Positions 10,753 to 21,098 of a stretch of DNA of 64,000 bases are shown here, in pieces. Source of the DNA: Paraburkholderia nodosa. GTDB lineage: Bacteria > Pseudomonadota > Gammaproteobacteria > Burkholderiales > Burkholderiaceae. Numbering within the stretch: the stretch's first letter is position 1; the number at the start of each line of letters is the position of its first letter. The notes under the pieces are model-generated. The model did not search any database. It saw only the letters and a list, made by a program, of their open reading frames with translations, and was not told the DNA's origin. The stretch covers positions 62,001 through 126,000 of the forward strand of contig NZ_MCNV01000012.1 of assembly GCF_001718195.1 (NCBI RefSeq), read 5' to 3'. A program made the position numbers and the translations under genes.

Positions 10753-11097
10753 TCAAGCCGGCATCTTGCGGAACGTCACCGCGATGCGGTTCCAGCCGTT
10801 GATCGCGATGATCAGCAGCGTGAGGTCGGTGATCTCCTGGTCGCTGAAATGCGGCTTCACGCGTTCCCACACTTCGCCGGGTACGTGCGTTTGCGCGAGC
10901 AGCGTGACTGATTCGGTCCATTCGAGCGCCGCGCGCTCGCGCTCGGTGAAGAAGGGGGTTTCGCGCCACACCGATACCGTGGCGAGCCGGCGATCGGTTT
11001 CGCCGCCTTTACGCGCATCACCGGTGTGCATGTCCACGCAATAGGCGCAGCCGTTGATCTGCGAAGCGCGCAGGCGCACCGGTTCCGCGAGCGGCTT
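10753..11097 (-). pseudogene. AhpD-like carboxymuconolactone decarboxylase family gene, 5' truncated
   Basis: The frame encodes the conserved core of alkylhydroperoxidase AhpD-like proteins: VRLRASQINGCAYCVDMH with the redox CxxC (CAYC) and nearby His, then the C-terminal helices ending TFRKMPA. Family members have about 45 more N-terminal residues, which are absent. The frame continues upstream into unrelated sequence across 11097-11117, where it meets the truncated 5' end of a divergent MocR-type gene. A GTG at 11079 could in principle start a 108-residue product, but the lost N-terminus and missing promoter argue for a dead gene. Confidence 0.7.
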
Positions 11098-11109
11098 TTC
11101 AATCGAGCT

Positions 11110-11917
11110 TTTGCTCGCGCGCTCTACTCGGCGTTTCGCGCAAGACCACGCTCGACGTATTCGAACGGCTGCTCGCCGAAGGCTATCTGAAATCGCGGCG
11201 CGGCTCGGGCACTTTCGTGGCGCAGACGCTCGAACGCCTGCCCGCGCGCGAGCACGGTCATCCGAATCCGCAGATACGCGCGGCCACCGCGGCGATCACT
11301 TCTGCGCGTACCGGGAAGGTGCCGCGCGGGGCGCGCAGGCGCAAGCCGAGGCGCTGCACGGTTCGTTGCCGCGCCTCGATACGCGGCTCGCCTGCGATTT
11401 CGCGGGCGGTGTCACCGACAAGTCGCGCTTTCCCTTCGACGTCTGGCGGCGCTGCATCAACGACGCGCTGCGCGTGCAGGCGCGCGGTTTCGGCATGTAC
11501 CGCGATCCGGCGGGCGAGGAGAAGCTGCGCCTTGCGGTGTCGCGCTATCTTGCTTTCAACCGCGCGGTGCAGGGCATCTGGCAGGACGTGATTGTCACGC
11601 AGGGCGCGCAGCAGGCGCTCGATCTGCTCACGCGCAACATCTTTGCCGCATTGGGCGCGAAGGTCGTGCCGGTGCCGGTGGATCACGACGGGCTCGTCGT
11701 CGCGCGGCTGCCGAAAGCGGCGCGGCTCGTGTACGTGCTCGACGCTGCAGCGGTGGCGCAGGCCGCGCGCAGCGCGTCGATCGGGCTGCATCCGCTCGCA
11801 CCGTTTCATCTCGAAGCACCTGTGCAGAGCGGTTTTCTTTTCGGTTACGGTGGGGTCGACGCCGAGCGTATCGACGCAGCGCTGACATCGCTCGCCACGC
11901 TGCTGCGCCCGCTTTGA
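11110..11917 (+). pseudogene. MocR-type GntR/aminotransferase regulator, truncated and internally deleted
   Basis: Remnant of a GntR-aminotransferase fusion regulator. The first part, from about 11110, reads as the second half of a GntR winged helix (GVSRKTTLDVFERLLAEGYL then SGTFVAQTLERLPAR). A frame change then leads into the aminotransferase part (FPFDVWRRCINDALR, GMYRDPAGEEKLRLAVSRYL, VTQGAQQALDLL). The middle of the PLP domain, including the PLP-lysine region, is missing, and the frame resumes with QSGFLFGYGGVDAERIDAALTSLATLL, a family C-terminus. The start, half of the HTH and the catalytic core are gone, so it cannot be functional. Confidence 0.82.
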
Positions 11918-12241
11918 CTGCATTTTGCCGTCGCGGCGACACCGGCATGGCAGCCGAAATCGCGGAAAAACGCCATACGTGTGGCGCTTTCCTGTCGAAT
12001 GCGCCGTGCGCTGCGCCCCATCGAAGCGTGTCGTCCGTCGGTGATCCGGCTGCGCCAGGTGCACGTTTACCCCTGTAAACAGGCGTCAAAATGTGTTCGA
12101 GAGTCAGCGCTGCGCAACAAAATCGTAACGACAATGCAAAAGCTTCACGCAAAACGCTTGCGCGTATGTAGAATCCGCCGTTGAAGCACGTGCATTCCGC
12201 AGTGCTTCTTCGATTCACTGACCAACACTGGTAGGAGAAAC
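11918..12241. other. Gene-free stretch before the HU-like gene
   Basis: No supported gene. The right end holds the promoter region of the following gene: a TAGAAT that can serve as a -10 lies at 12169-12174, and GTAGGAG sits just before the ATG at 12242. Confidence 0.5.
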
Positions 12242-12691
12242 ATGCCGACTTCCGCAAAGAAAGTGGCCGCAAAAAAGGCAGCTGCCCCGGCCAAGAAGGT
12301 TGCCGCAAAGAAAGCGCCCGCCACCAAGACGGCCGCAGCTAAGAAGGTCGCCGTGAAGGCGTCCGGCGTACCGACGCCGATCAAGGACACCTTCACGAAG
12401 GCCTCGCTGGCTACCCACGTCGCTGAACGTGCAGGCGTCGAGCCGAAGGCTGCCAAGGCCGTGCTCGCCGCGCTGGAAGACACGATCCTCGGTTCGGTCC
12501 ACAAGAAGGGCGCTGGCGAATTCACGCTGTCGGGCCTTCTGAAGATCGTCGTCCAGGCCGTGCCGGCGAAGAAGAAGCGCTTCGGCAAGGATCCGTTCAC
12601 GGGTGAAGAGCGCTGGTTCCCGGCGAAGCCCGCATCGGTCCGCATCAAGGCGCGCGCCCTGAAGAAGCTGAAGGACGCAGCAGCAGCCTGA
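12242..12691 (+). CDS. HU-like DNA-binding protein with Lys/Ala-rich N-terminal tail
   Basis: A 149-residue nucleoid protein. Residues 1-45 are a histone H1-like tail of AKK, PAKK and AAKK repeats. From about residue 50 an HU/IHF-type fold follows (TKASLATHVAERAGVEPKAA, then LEDTILGSVHKKGAGEFTL, and RWFPAKPASVRIKARALKKL at the end), though the DNA-binding arm is altered compared with classic HU. It probably compacts or bends DNA. Strong GGAG before the ATG and a strong terminator at 12751 suggest a well-expressed monocistronic gene. Confidence 0.87.
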   Translation: MPTSAKKVAAKKAAAPAKKVAAKKAPATKTAAAKKVAVKASGVPTPIKDTFTKASLATHVAERAGVEPKAAKAVLAALEDTILGSVHKKGAGEFTLSGLLKIVVQAVPAKKKRFGKDPFTGEERWFPAKPASVRIKARALKKLKDAAAA

Positions 12692-12750
12692 TTGCGCTGA
12701 TTGCGCTTGAAGCCGCGACCTTCGGGTAGCGGTTACCTGTCAGTACCAAA

Positions 12751-12785
12751 AAATCCCCGTTGGCGTCGAGCTCACGGGGATTTTT
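12751..12785 (+). terminator. Rho-independent terminator of the HU-like gene
   Basis: Stem AAATCCCCGT, a 13-nt loop, ACGGGGATTT, then a T-run. It lies 60 nt past the stop codon at 12691. Confidence 0.88.
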
Positions 12786-12946
12786 CATTTGGTGCGTGCA
12801 ATGCGCACAGAACATGCATATCTATGCTCTGATGTTATGGTCAGGTATCCGGTATGATGTCCCCGTGTTAGAGGCATCATTGTCATTCGTGTCGTATGAA
12901 AACGATGTCGTAGACCACATAATTTAAATTTCCATAGCATAGTGTT

Positions 12947-13846
12947 ATGCGGGCAACCGACCTCAGTTTGCGCCAGGTGGAAGCGTTTCGCGCGCTGATG
13001 CACTGGGGTACCGTCACGCGCGCGGCACAGGCGCTCGGCATTTCTCAGCCTGCGGTGAGCCGTTTGCTTGCTGACTTCGAAGCCAGGATGGGGTTCGCGC
13101 TTTTCGAGCGGCGCCAGGGGCGTTTGCTGCCGACCGTCGAGGCCCATACGCTGCAAGATGAAGTCGAGCGCGCGTTCTTCGGCTTCGAGCGCGTGGCTCA
13201 GGCGGCCGCGCAGATTCGCGCACAACGGCGCGGGGTCGTGCGCATTGCCGCTTCAGCGGATCTTTGCGCCGACTTCCTGCCGCGCGTGGCCGCCGCGTTT
13301 GCAAGCGAGCACGAAGGCGTCGATTTCGAACTGCTGACTGGCGAAGCCGCCGGGATTGCCGAGCGCGTGGCGGCGCAACGCTGCGATCTCGGTTTCGTCG
13401 CGCAAGCCGTCGCGCATCCTGGCGCGCGTCTCGAGTATCTGGGTGAATGGCCGCTGCGCTGCATCGTGCCGCGCGGACACCGGCTTGCGCGCAAACGCGT
13501 GATTCATGCGCAAGACTGCGCGGGCGAACGCTTCATTTCGTTTGCCGCGACGAGCGAGGCGCGCCTCTCCATCGACCGGCTCTTTGCCGAATGCGGGGTG
13601 GTGCGCGAGCCCGGCGTCGAAGCGGCGCTCGCGCAATCGGTCGTGGCGATAGTGGAAGCGGGGATGGGCATCGCGCTCGTCGACGCGCTGACCGCCCAGC
13701 ACGCGAGCGCACGGGTGAGCGTGAAACGCTTCACGCCCACGCTGTCGAGCGCGCTCCATGTCGTGCGCAGCGCGCAGCGCGCGGCGACGGCGCTCAGCGA
13801 CGCGTTCGTGTGGCACGCCGCAGCCGCGCTGGCGCGGCTGCGCTGA
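12947..13846 (+). CDS. LysR-type transcriptional regulator
   Basis: A 299-residue LysR regulator of typical length. The N-terminal winged helix shows LRQVEAFRALMHWGTVTRAA and GISQPAVSRLLADFEARMGF; the rest is a periplasmic-binding-like effector domain (RGVVRIAASADLCADFLPRV and so on). No strong Shine-Dalgarno precedes the ATG; the upstream 150 bp are AT-rich. It lies between the HU-like gene and a convergent porin gene, and neither is an obvious target. The effector is unknown. Confidence 0.9.
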   Translation: MRATDLSLRQVEAFRALMHWGTVTRAAQALGISQPAVSRLLADFEARMGFALFERRQGRLLPTVEAHTLQDEVERAFFGFERVAQAAAQIRAQRRGVVRIAASADLCADFLPRVAAAFASEHEGVDFELLTGEAAGIAERVAAQRCDLGFVAQAVAHPGARLEYLGEWPLRCIVPRGHRLARKRVIHAQDCAGERFISFAATSEARLSIDRLFAECGVVREPGVEAALAQSVVAIVEAGMGIALVDALTAQHASARVSVKRFTPTLSSALHVVRSAQRAATALSDAFVWHAAAALARLR

Positions 13847-13940
13847 GTCTTGCGCTCGTGTAAAAGGCGTGTAAACGGCGTAAGTCACGACTTTGCGTGA
13901 ACACGCCCTTGGGGGATTGCTCCTAAAAACCGGCGGCCAT

Positions 13941-13977
13941 AAAAAAACCAGCCAGGGCTTGCGCCCGAGGCTGGTTT
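13941..13977 (-). terminator. Rho-independent terminator of the porin gene
   Basis: Inverted repeat AAACCAGCC / GGCTGGTTT around a 15-nt loop, with a seven-base A-run on the plus strand that becomes the U-tract on minus-strand RNA. It lies about 100 nt past the porin stop. Confidence 0.8.
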
Positions 13978-14077
13978 GTGCAGCGTGTCGTTTTCAGCTG
14001 CGTGGTCTCGCTCGCTTCGCCGGAATGGCTCGTCCGCCAGTTCCGGCGCCGGGCCGGAGCCCGGTGTAAAGCGTTGC

Positions 14078-15256
14078 TTAGAACTTGTGGCGGATGCCCA
14101 GGCTGACGATTTCCTGCGAGCTCGACGACGAGTTGAAGCTGTACGAGCCGATTGCTGCGCCAGCCGTCGTCGTCGTGCCGTCCGCGTTGCGCTGCGTGCC
14201 GTTGGCGTGCTGGTAAGCCGCAACAGCGTACAGGTCGGTACGCTTCGACAGGTTGTAGTCCGCGCCGAGCGAAACCTGGTTGTACGTGTTCGACGTGTCG
14301 CCCGAGCCGTGCGTCCAGGTGTAGCCGAGGCCGAGCAACAGGGCCGGGTTCAGCTGGTAGCCGACGAAGCCGCCCGCGACGTTGAAACGCTGGTTCGAAG
14401 CGAACAACGAAGCGCTGTCGCGACGCATCTGAACGTTGCTGTAACGGCCGCTGAACGTGAACGGACCAGCGACGTATTGCGCTGCAATCGAAGCGATACC
14501 GACCGAACTCGCCGTGTCGTAGCCAGCGGTGATCTGGTTGTCGCCGAACATCGAGTCCGACGTTGCGGTCGACGACCAGCCGGTGCGGGCAACTGCCGAC
14601 GCTGAGTTGTCCATGCGGAAGTAGCCGCCGGCAATGTTGAACGAGCCGATGCCGTACGTAGCCGCTGCGCCCCAGCTCTGACCCGAGCCCGTTGCGCCAG
14701 CCACGCCGCCCAGCGCGTACATGCCTTCGAACTGGAAGCCCTGGATGTTCGGCGAGACGTACTTGATGGCGCTGTTCGTACGCGAGCTGTTGTCGTTGTT
14801 GTCGACGTCACCCGGCGTCGTGAACGTGCTGCCGAAGTAGTTGTCGGCGGTCAGCGGCTGGACCATGTCGACCAGCGGATCGTACTGGCGGCCGAGCGTG
14901 ACCGTACCGTATTGATCGTGCGTCACGCCGACGTATGCCTGACGGCCGAACATCTTGCTGCCTTGGCCGAGCTTGCCGTTGTTGATGTCAAAGCCGTTTT
15001 CCAATTGGAAAATCGCCTTCATGCCGCCGCCCAGATCTTCCGTGCCCTTCAGGCCCCAGCGGTTGCCCGACAGGTTGCCGCCAGCGAGGCCCCAGAAATT
15101 CTTGTTCCCTGCTGCGCCGCCGACCGGGCCGGTGTTGTGCGCGAACTGGATCGATTCGTCGATCACACCATAGAGGGTCACGCTGTTCTGAGCGTGTGCG
15201 GTGCCTGCTGCGGCCAAGAGGGCCAGCGAGAGGGTCGAGAGAGCGACTCGTTTCAT
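14078..15256 (-). CDS. Outer-membrane porin (OmpC/Gram-negative porin family)
   Basis: A 392-residue trimeric-type porin. The signal peptide RVALSTLSLALLAAAGTAHA is followed by the standard Burkholderiales start QNSVTLYGVIDESI, then the constriction-loop region and repeated amphipathic strands, ending IVSLGIRHKF with the C-terminal Phe needed for BamA recognition. NRWGLKGTEDLGGG and GRQAYVGV are family motifs. GGAG precedes the ATG at 15256, and the frame upstream lacks signal character. It has its own terminator. Substrate preference cannot be read from sequence. Confidence 0.93.
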   Translation of the reverse strand: MKRVALSTLSLALLAAAGTAHAQNSVTLYGVIDESIQFAHNTGPVGGAAGNKNFWGLAGGNLSGNRWGLKGTEDLGGGMKAIFQLENGFDINNGKLGQGSKMFGRQAYVGVTHDQYGTVTLGRQYDPLVDMVQPLTADNYFGSTFTTPGDVDNNDNSSRTNSAIKYVSPNIQGFQFEGMYALGGVAGATGSGQSWGAAATYGIGSFNIAGGYFRMDNSASAVARTGWSSTATSDSMFGDNQITAGYDTASSVGIASIAAQYVAGPFTFSGRYSNVQMRRDSASLFASNQRFNVAGGFVGYQLNPALLLGLGYTWTHGSGDTSNTYNQVSLGADYNLSKRTDLYAVAAYQHANGTQRNADGTTTTAGAAIGSYSFNSSSSSQEIVSLGIRHKF

Positions 15257-15476
15257 TCTGTTTTCTCCACGCAGAAATTGTGTAGTTGTTGCGCGTTGGA
15301 GAATAACGCAGCAGGCCAGGCGACCTGAAATGAAAAAATAAAGATTGTCGCGAAAACCTGACACCGGCCAGAATCCCTTGTCAGGCGGGGACTCCGTCCA
15401 TTATGCCGTTTCAAGAAATATTGGATTGTTGATCGAGCATTATTGTTGGTTTTGATAAAAGTTCCGTAAACAGCCG

Positions 15477-16883
15477 TTATTTTTGCGCCTTGTTGCGACC
15501 TTTGGTAGCAGCCTTAATTGGCGCGGCGGCATGGGGGTGGCGGCGCCTGCCGGCGGTTGTCATGGCGAGCGCCGCGCTCGCGACGAACAGCACCGAACCC
15601 CACGGATGGCGCTTCACATAGCGGTCGGCGGCGGCGACCGTGCGGCCCGCGTGAACCAGCGTGAGCGCGGCCGCGTAGGTGGCGCTGTCTTCCATGCGCA
15701 CGACCGAACGGCGGATATGCAATCCCGATTTCAGCCTCCCGAATGGGCCACCATGCGCGCTCGCGCGCCGAATCGCGCCGAGCGGGGTTTCCGATAGTGT
15801 CGATTTGTCTGCCGAAACAGCTGCCGCCAGAGCCGCAGGCATTGCCGGGGCGGCTGCGCCGCCGTTTCCGATCGGCACGGCCTGCGGCGCCGACGCAGCG
15901 GGGCGGTCCCCACGCTTCGTGTCGTGCCGCGCGACGATGGTGGAGGCGGCGAGCACCGAGGCCAGCTTGGCGCGGCTGCCGGGTGGCGTTTCCTCGAGGA
16001 AACCCCAAGCGCCGCGCGGATCGTGCATACGCCCGCGCGCGGCCGAGAATTCCGCGCCCAGCAGGAGCACGGCCGCTGAAAAATAGAGCCACATGAGCAG
16101 CACCGCGAGCGAGCCGGCGGCGCCGAAGGCCGTTGCCATGCCCGCGTGCGCGAGATAGAGCGCGAACAGCTTCTTGCCCGCCGAGAACAGCACCGCCGCG
16201 ACGACGCCGCCCACCATCGCGTCGCGCCAGCGCACGTCGGCGTCTGGCAGGAAGCGCAGCAGGGCGCCGAAGGCGACGGCCAGCACTACGAGGCCCACGG
16301 CAAGCTGCATCAGGTTGCCGATGATCACATAAGGGGAATTGCCCCAGATCCACTGACCGACGAACGTAATAGCCGTGTCGAGCACGAGCGAGACGATCAG
16401 CAGGAACGCGACGCCCAGCACGAGGCTGAACGAAATGAGCCGCACGCGCACGAGCGCCATCACGCTGGAGGGACGCTGCCCGTCCGGCGGCCAGACGATG
16501 TTCAGCGCGGAATTGAGCGAGGAGAAGGTTGCGGACGCGCCGATCACGAGCAGGGCGAGCGAGATGATCGCCGCGACGCCGCCCTTGCCGCCCGCCCGAT
16601 GCGCGTTCTGCACGATGGTGGTGATGCCCGCGGCCGCGTCGTCGCCGAGCACGTTGTGGACCTGGCGGAAGAGTTCACCGCGCGCGGCATCGACGCCGTA
16701 GAACCAGCCCGCCACGGCAATCACCATCACCAGCGTCGGCGCGAGCGAAAACGCCGAATAGAACGCGATGCTCGCCGCGAGCGACGGGCAGCGATTGGCG
16801 ATGAACTGGCGCAACGCGCCCACCACCCACGACGCTTCCTTGCGTGCGGCGGACTGCAGTCGTTCGGTGGAAAGCGTTGACAT
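15477..16883 (-). CDS. YihY/BrkB family inner-membrane protein with long C-terminal extension
   Basis: A 468-residue protein of the YihY (formerly tRNA-processing RNase BN/BrkB) family. Residues 20-290 carry about six hydrophobic segments with family motifs (CPSLAASIAFYSAFSLAPTL near the start, the LNIVW segment, and LLMWLYFSAAVLLLGAEFSA). The C-terminal 170 residues are an unusual extension, rich in Ala and basic residues, with one further hydrophobic stretch (WGSVLFVASAALAMTTA). The function of the family is unclear. It is not linked to neighbouring genes. Confidence 0.85.
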   Translation of the reverse strand: MSTLSTERLQSAARKEASWVVGALRQFIANRCPSLAASIAFYSAFSLAPTLVMVIAVAGWFYGVDAARGELFRQVHNVLGDDAAAGITTIVQNAHRAGGKGGVAAIISLALLVIGASATFSSLNSALNIVWPPDGQRPSSVMALVRVRLISFSLVLGVAFLLIVSLVLDTAITFVGQWIWGNSPYVIIGNLMQLAVGLVVLAVAFGALLRFLPDADVRWRDAMVGGVVAAVLFSAGKKLFALYLAHAGMATAFGAAGSLAVLLMWLYFSAAVLLLGAEFSAARGRMHDPRGAWGFLEETPPGSRAKLASVLAASTIVARHDTKRGDRPAASAPQAVPIGNGGAAAPAMPAALAAAVSADKSTLSETPLGAIRRASAHGGPFGRLKSGLHIRRSVVRMEDSATYAAALTLVHAGRTVAAADRYVKRHPWGSVLFVASAALAMTTAGRRRHPHAAAPIKAATKGRNKAQK

Positions 16884-17078
16884 GATGGTGCGCCCCGCGG
16901 TGGTGCTTCAGTGGTTCGTTTTCGTCACAAAGATGGTTCATTCGCCATTCGATATTAGCAAGCGCGGTTCCCGGGCGAGCTCGCGCTGTACGCGCGTAAC
17001 GCTCGCGAGCATCCAGCGCGATCCGTCTCCCAAAACGTCTTATACTGAAAAAACCCACAATCAAGCCGAGGACGAATC

Positions 17079-20000
17079 ATGCTGCAGATGTCCCGGCGCC
17101 AGTTCCTCAAGGTCACGGCAACATCGCTGGCGGGTTCCAGCCTCGCGTTGATGGGTTTCGCGCCCGACAACGCACTTGCCGAGGTCCGACAATACAAACT
17201 GGCGCGCACCACTGAAACCCGCAATACCTGCCCGTACTGCTCGGTTGGCTGCGGGATCCTCATGTACGGTCTCGGCGATGGCGCGAAGAATGCTACGACG
17301 AGCATCATCCATATCGAGGGCGATCCCGATCACCCCGTCAATCGCGGCACGCTGTGCCCGAAGGGCGCGAGTCTGATCGATTTCATTCATAGCGAGAGCC
17401 GCCTCAAGTATCCCGAGTACCGGGCGGCCGGCTCGAACGAGTGGAAGCGCATTTCGTGGGATGAAGCGCTCGACCGGATCGCGAAGCTGTTGAAGGAAGA
17501 TCGCGACGCGAACTTCGTCGAGAAGACCGCCGACGGCAAGACCGTGAACCGCTGGTTGACCACGGGCATGCTGGCTGCATCGGCAGGCAGCAACGAAGTC
17601 GGCTATCTCACGCACAAAGTGGCCCGCAGCATGGGCCTGCTCGCATTCGACAACCAGGCGCGTGTCTGACACGGCCCGACGGTGGCAGGTCTTGCCCCGA
17701 CGTTTGGCCGTGGAGCGATGACGAACCATTGGGTCGACATTCGCAATGCGGACGTGATTCTGGTGATGGGCGGCAATGCGGCCGAGGCGCATCCGTGCGG
17801 CTTCAAGTGGGTCACGGAGGCAAAGGCGCACCGCGGTGCACGGCTCATCGTGGTGGATCCGCGCTTCACGCGCACCGCATCGGTCGCGGACTTCTACGCG
17901 CCGATCCGCACCGGCACGGACGTCGCGTTCCTCGGCGCGGTGATCAACTATTTGCTCACCAACGACAAGATCCAGCACGAGTACGTGAAGAACTACACGG
18001 ACTTCTCGTTCATCGTGCGCGAAGACTACGCGTTCAACGACGGCATTTTTTCGGGCTACGATCCGCAAAAGCATTCGTACCCGGACAAGTCGTCGTGGAA
18101 CTACGAGCTCGGCGACGACGGCTTCGTGAAGACCGACGACACGCTGCAGAATCCGCGCTGCGTGTACCAGCTGCTCAAGCAGCATTACTCGCGCTACACG
18201 CCGGAAATGGTCGAGAAAGTGTGCGGCACGCCGAAGGACAAATTCCTCAAGGTGTGCGAAATGCTCGCGACCACCGCCGTGCCGGGCCGCGCGGGCACGA
18301 TCCTGTATGCGCTCGGCTGGACCCATCACTCGATCGGCTCGCAGAATATTCGCACCGGCGCGATGGTGCAGCTCCTGCTCGGCAACATCGGCATTGCGGG
18401 CGGCGGCATGAACGCGCTGCGCGGCCACTCGAACATCCAGGGGCTGACGGACCTCGGGCTCATGTCGAACCTGCTCACGGGTTACATGACGCTGCCGTCC
18501 GAAGCGGAGCAGGACTACGACGACTACATCAAGAAGCGCGCGTCGCAGCCCATGCGGCCGAACCAGCTCAGTTACTGGCAGCATTACGGCGCGTTCTTCG
18601 TGAGCTTCATGAAGTCGTGGTGGGGCGACGCGGCGACGAAGGACAACAACTGGGGCTACGACTGGCTGCCCAAGCTCGACAAGCCGTACGACCTGCTGCA
18701 GACCATCGAGCTGATGAATCAGGGCAAGGTCAACGGCTATATCTGCCAGGGCTTCAATGTCCTCGCTTCTTCCCCGAACAAGGCCAAGACCGTCTCGGCG
18801 CTCAGCAAGCTCAAGTGGCTCGTGATCATGGACCCGCTCGCCATCGAGACTGCCGAGTTCTGGAAGAAGTACGGCGACTATAACGATGTCGATCCGACTT
18901 CGATTCAAACCGAAGTGTTCCGTTTGCCCACCACGTGCTTTGCGGAAGAAAACGGCTCGCTCGTGAGTTCGAGCCGCGTGCTGCAGTGGCACTGGAAGGG
19001 TGCGGAGCCGCCGGGCGAGGCGAAGAGCGACCTCGAGATCATGTCGGGCCTGTTCCTGCGCGTACGCGCCGCGTATCAGAAGGACGGCGGCAAGCTGCCC
19101 GATCCGATCGTCAAGCTCGACTGGCCGTATTCGGATCCCGCGAGCCCCACGCCGGAGGAACTGGCGAGGGAGTACAACGGCCGCGCGCTCGCCGACCAGA
19201 CCGACGCGAAAGATCCGACCAAGGTGCTCGTGAAGAAGGGCGAGCAGCTCTCGGCGTTCGCCCAGTTGAAGGACGATGGCACGACCGCGAGCGGCTGCTG
19301 GATCTTCTGCGGCGCGTGGACCCAGGCGGGCAACCAGATGGGCCGGCGCGACAACGACGACCCCACGGGTATCGGGCAGACGCTCAACTGGGCCTGGGCG
19401 TGGCCGGCGAACCGGCGCGTGCTGTACAACCGTGCCTCGTGCGACGTGGCGGGCAAGCCCTTCGATCCCACCCGCAAGCTGATTGCCTGGAACGGCAGCG
19501 CATGGAGGGGTGCGGACATACCCGACTTCAAAGCCGATGAGGCACCCGATCAGGGCATGGGGCCGTTCATCATGAACCCCGAGGGCGTGGCGCGTTTCTT
19601 CGCCCGCGACGGCATGAACGAAGGTCCGTTCCCTGAGCATTACGAACCGTTCGAGAATCCGCTCGGCTATAACCCGTTCCACCCGAACAACCCGCTCGCC
19701 ACGAGCAATCCGGCGGCGCGCGTGTTCCCCGACGACCGCAAGACGTTTGGAACCGCGCAGCAGTTCCCGCATGTGGCGACCACGTACCGGCTTACCGAAC
19801 ACTTCCACTTCTGGACGAAACACGCTCGGCTGAACGCGATCATTCAGCCGCAGCAGTTCGTCGAGATCGGCGAGGCGCTCGCGAAGGAGGTGGGCGTGGT
19901 GGCGGGCGAGCGCGTGAAGGTGTCGAGCAATCGCGGCTATCTGATCGCGGTGGCGGTCGTCACCAAGCGCATCAAGCCGTTGACCATCGAGGGCAAGACC

Positions 20001-20150
20001 GTGCATCAGGTTGGCGTACCGCTGCACTGGGGCTTCAAGGGGCTCACGCACCCGGGCTATCTGACGAATACACTCACGCCCCCCGTGGGCGACGGCAATT
20101 CGCAGACGCCCGAGTTCAAGTCGTTCCTCGTGAAGGTCGAAAAGGCATAA
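17079..20150 (+). CDS. fdnG: Formate dehydrogenase-N major subunit, selenocysteine-containing
   Basis: A 1023-residue molybdopterin-guanine-dinucleotide enzyme that oxidises formate in the periplasm. An N-terminal Tat signal (SRRQFLKVTATSLAG) is followed by the [4Fe-4S] Cys motif CPYCSVGC and a later Cys in GTLCPKGAS. Codon 197 is an in-frame TGA (17667-17669) in the context RV-U-HGP, the position of Sec in E. coli FdnG and FdoG, and the frame continues to 20150. A SECIS hairpin follows the TGA directly. GAGGACGAATC precedes the ATG. It leads an fdnGHI operon, followed by fdhE, selA, selB and the tRNA-Sec gene that insert the Sec. Confidence 0.96.
17667..17706 (+). promoter_or_regulatory. UGA selenocysteine codon and SECIS element
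   Basis: The TGA is followed at 19 nt by the apical loop GGTCT (17688-17692), identical to the loop E. coli SelB recognises, closed by the stem GGCA / TGCC with further pairs below. This is the bacterial arrangement, with the hairpin inside the coding sequence. Confidence 0.92.
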
Positions 20151-20162
20151 GGGGGCGACGAC

Positions 20163-21098
20163 ATGGCATGGCAATCACTTGACGTCAAACGCCTCTCCGC
20201 GACTACCTCGGAGCCACCCGGCGTGCGCGAGCCGGTGACTGGCACGGTCGCGAAGCTCATCGACGTTTCCAAATGCATCGGCTGCAAGGCGTGTCAGACC
20301 GCGTGCATGGAGTGGAACGATCTGCGTGACGAAATCGGTATCAATACGGGCGTCTACGACAATCCGCACGATCTGACCGAGCACTCGTGGACCGTGATGC
20401 GCTTCACGGAATACGAGAACTCGCAGGGCAACCTCGAATGGCTGATCCGCAAGGACGGCTGCATGCATTGCGAGGACCCGGGCTGTTTGAAGGCGTGTCC
20501 CTCGCCGGGCGCGATCGTGCAATATACAAATGGCATCGTCGACTTCCACCAGGAAAACTGCATCGGCTGCGGCAATTGCATTACCGGCTGCCCGTTCAAT
20601 ATTCCTCGCATGTCGAGCGAACGCCGCGTCTACAAATGCACGCTCTGCTCGGACCGCGTGGCCGTGGGACAGGAGCCCGCGTGCGTGAAGACCTGCCCGA
20701 CCGGTGCGATCGTTTTCGGCACCAAGGAAGACATGAAGCAGCACGCGGCCGAGCGCATCGTGGACCTCAAGGAGCGCGGCTTCGAAAACGCCGGGCTTTA
20801 TGATCCGCCGGGCGTGAGCGGCACGCACGTGATGTACGTGCTGCATCACGCGGACCGGCCGTCGCTCTATGCCGGACTGCCCCAGGATCCGCACATCAGC
20901 CCGATGGTGCGGATCTGGAAGGGCGTGGCCAAGCCGATTGGGCTCGCCATCATGGCGCTCACCGCACTGGCCGGTTTCTTCCATTACACGCGGGTCGGCC
21001 CGAACGAAGTGACGGCTGAAGACGAAGCCGCGGCGCGCGAAGAGGCGCGGCGCATGCGTGGCGAACCACCGGAGGAGCGCGGCGATGAAAGACGATGA
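20163..21098 (+). CDS. fdnH: Formate dehydrogenase-N beta (iron-sulfur) subunit
   Basis: A 311-residue electron-transfer subunit with four [4Fe-4S] clusters: [35 protein letters not shown] and CTLCSDR...CVKTC. A single C-terminal membrane helix ([17 protein letters not shown], near residue 260) anchors it on the periplasmic side, as in E. coli FdnH. It passes electrons from the Sec/Mo site of FdnG to the haem subunit. It starts 12 bp after fdnG and overlaps fdnI by 14 bp, so the three are translationally linked. Confidence 0.95.
   Translation: MAWQSLDVKRLSATTSEPPGVREPVTGTVAKLIDVSKCIGCKACQTACMEWNDLRDEIGINTGVYDNPHDLTEHSWTVMRFTEYENSQGNLEWLIRKDGCMHCEDPGCLKACPSPGAIVQYTNGIVDFHQENCIGCGNCITGCPFNIPRMSSERRVYKCTLCSDRVAVGQEPACVKTCPTGAIVFGTKEDMKQHAAERIVDLKERGFENAGLYDPPGVSGTHVMYVLHHADRPSLYAGLPQDPHISPMVRIWKGVAKPIGLAIMALTALAGFFHYTRVGPNEVTAEDEAAAREEARRMRGEPPEERGDERR

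Noticed and set aside
17682-20150. Second, separate oxidoreductase gene starting after a stop at 17669
   Set aside because: It is the continuation of fdnG past a selenocysteine UGA with SECIS, in the same frame.
17061-20174. 1037-residue minus-strand ORF opposite fdnG
   Set aside because: His/Arg/Ala-rich shadow of a long high-GC gene; no family motifs.
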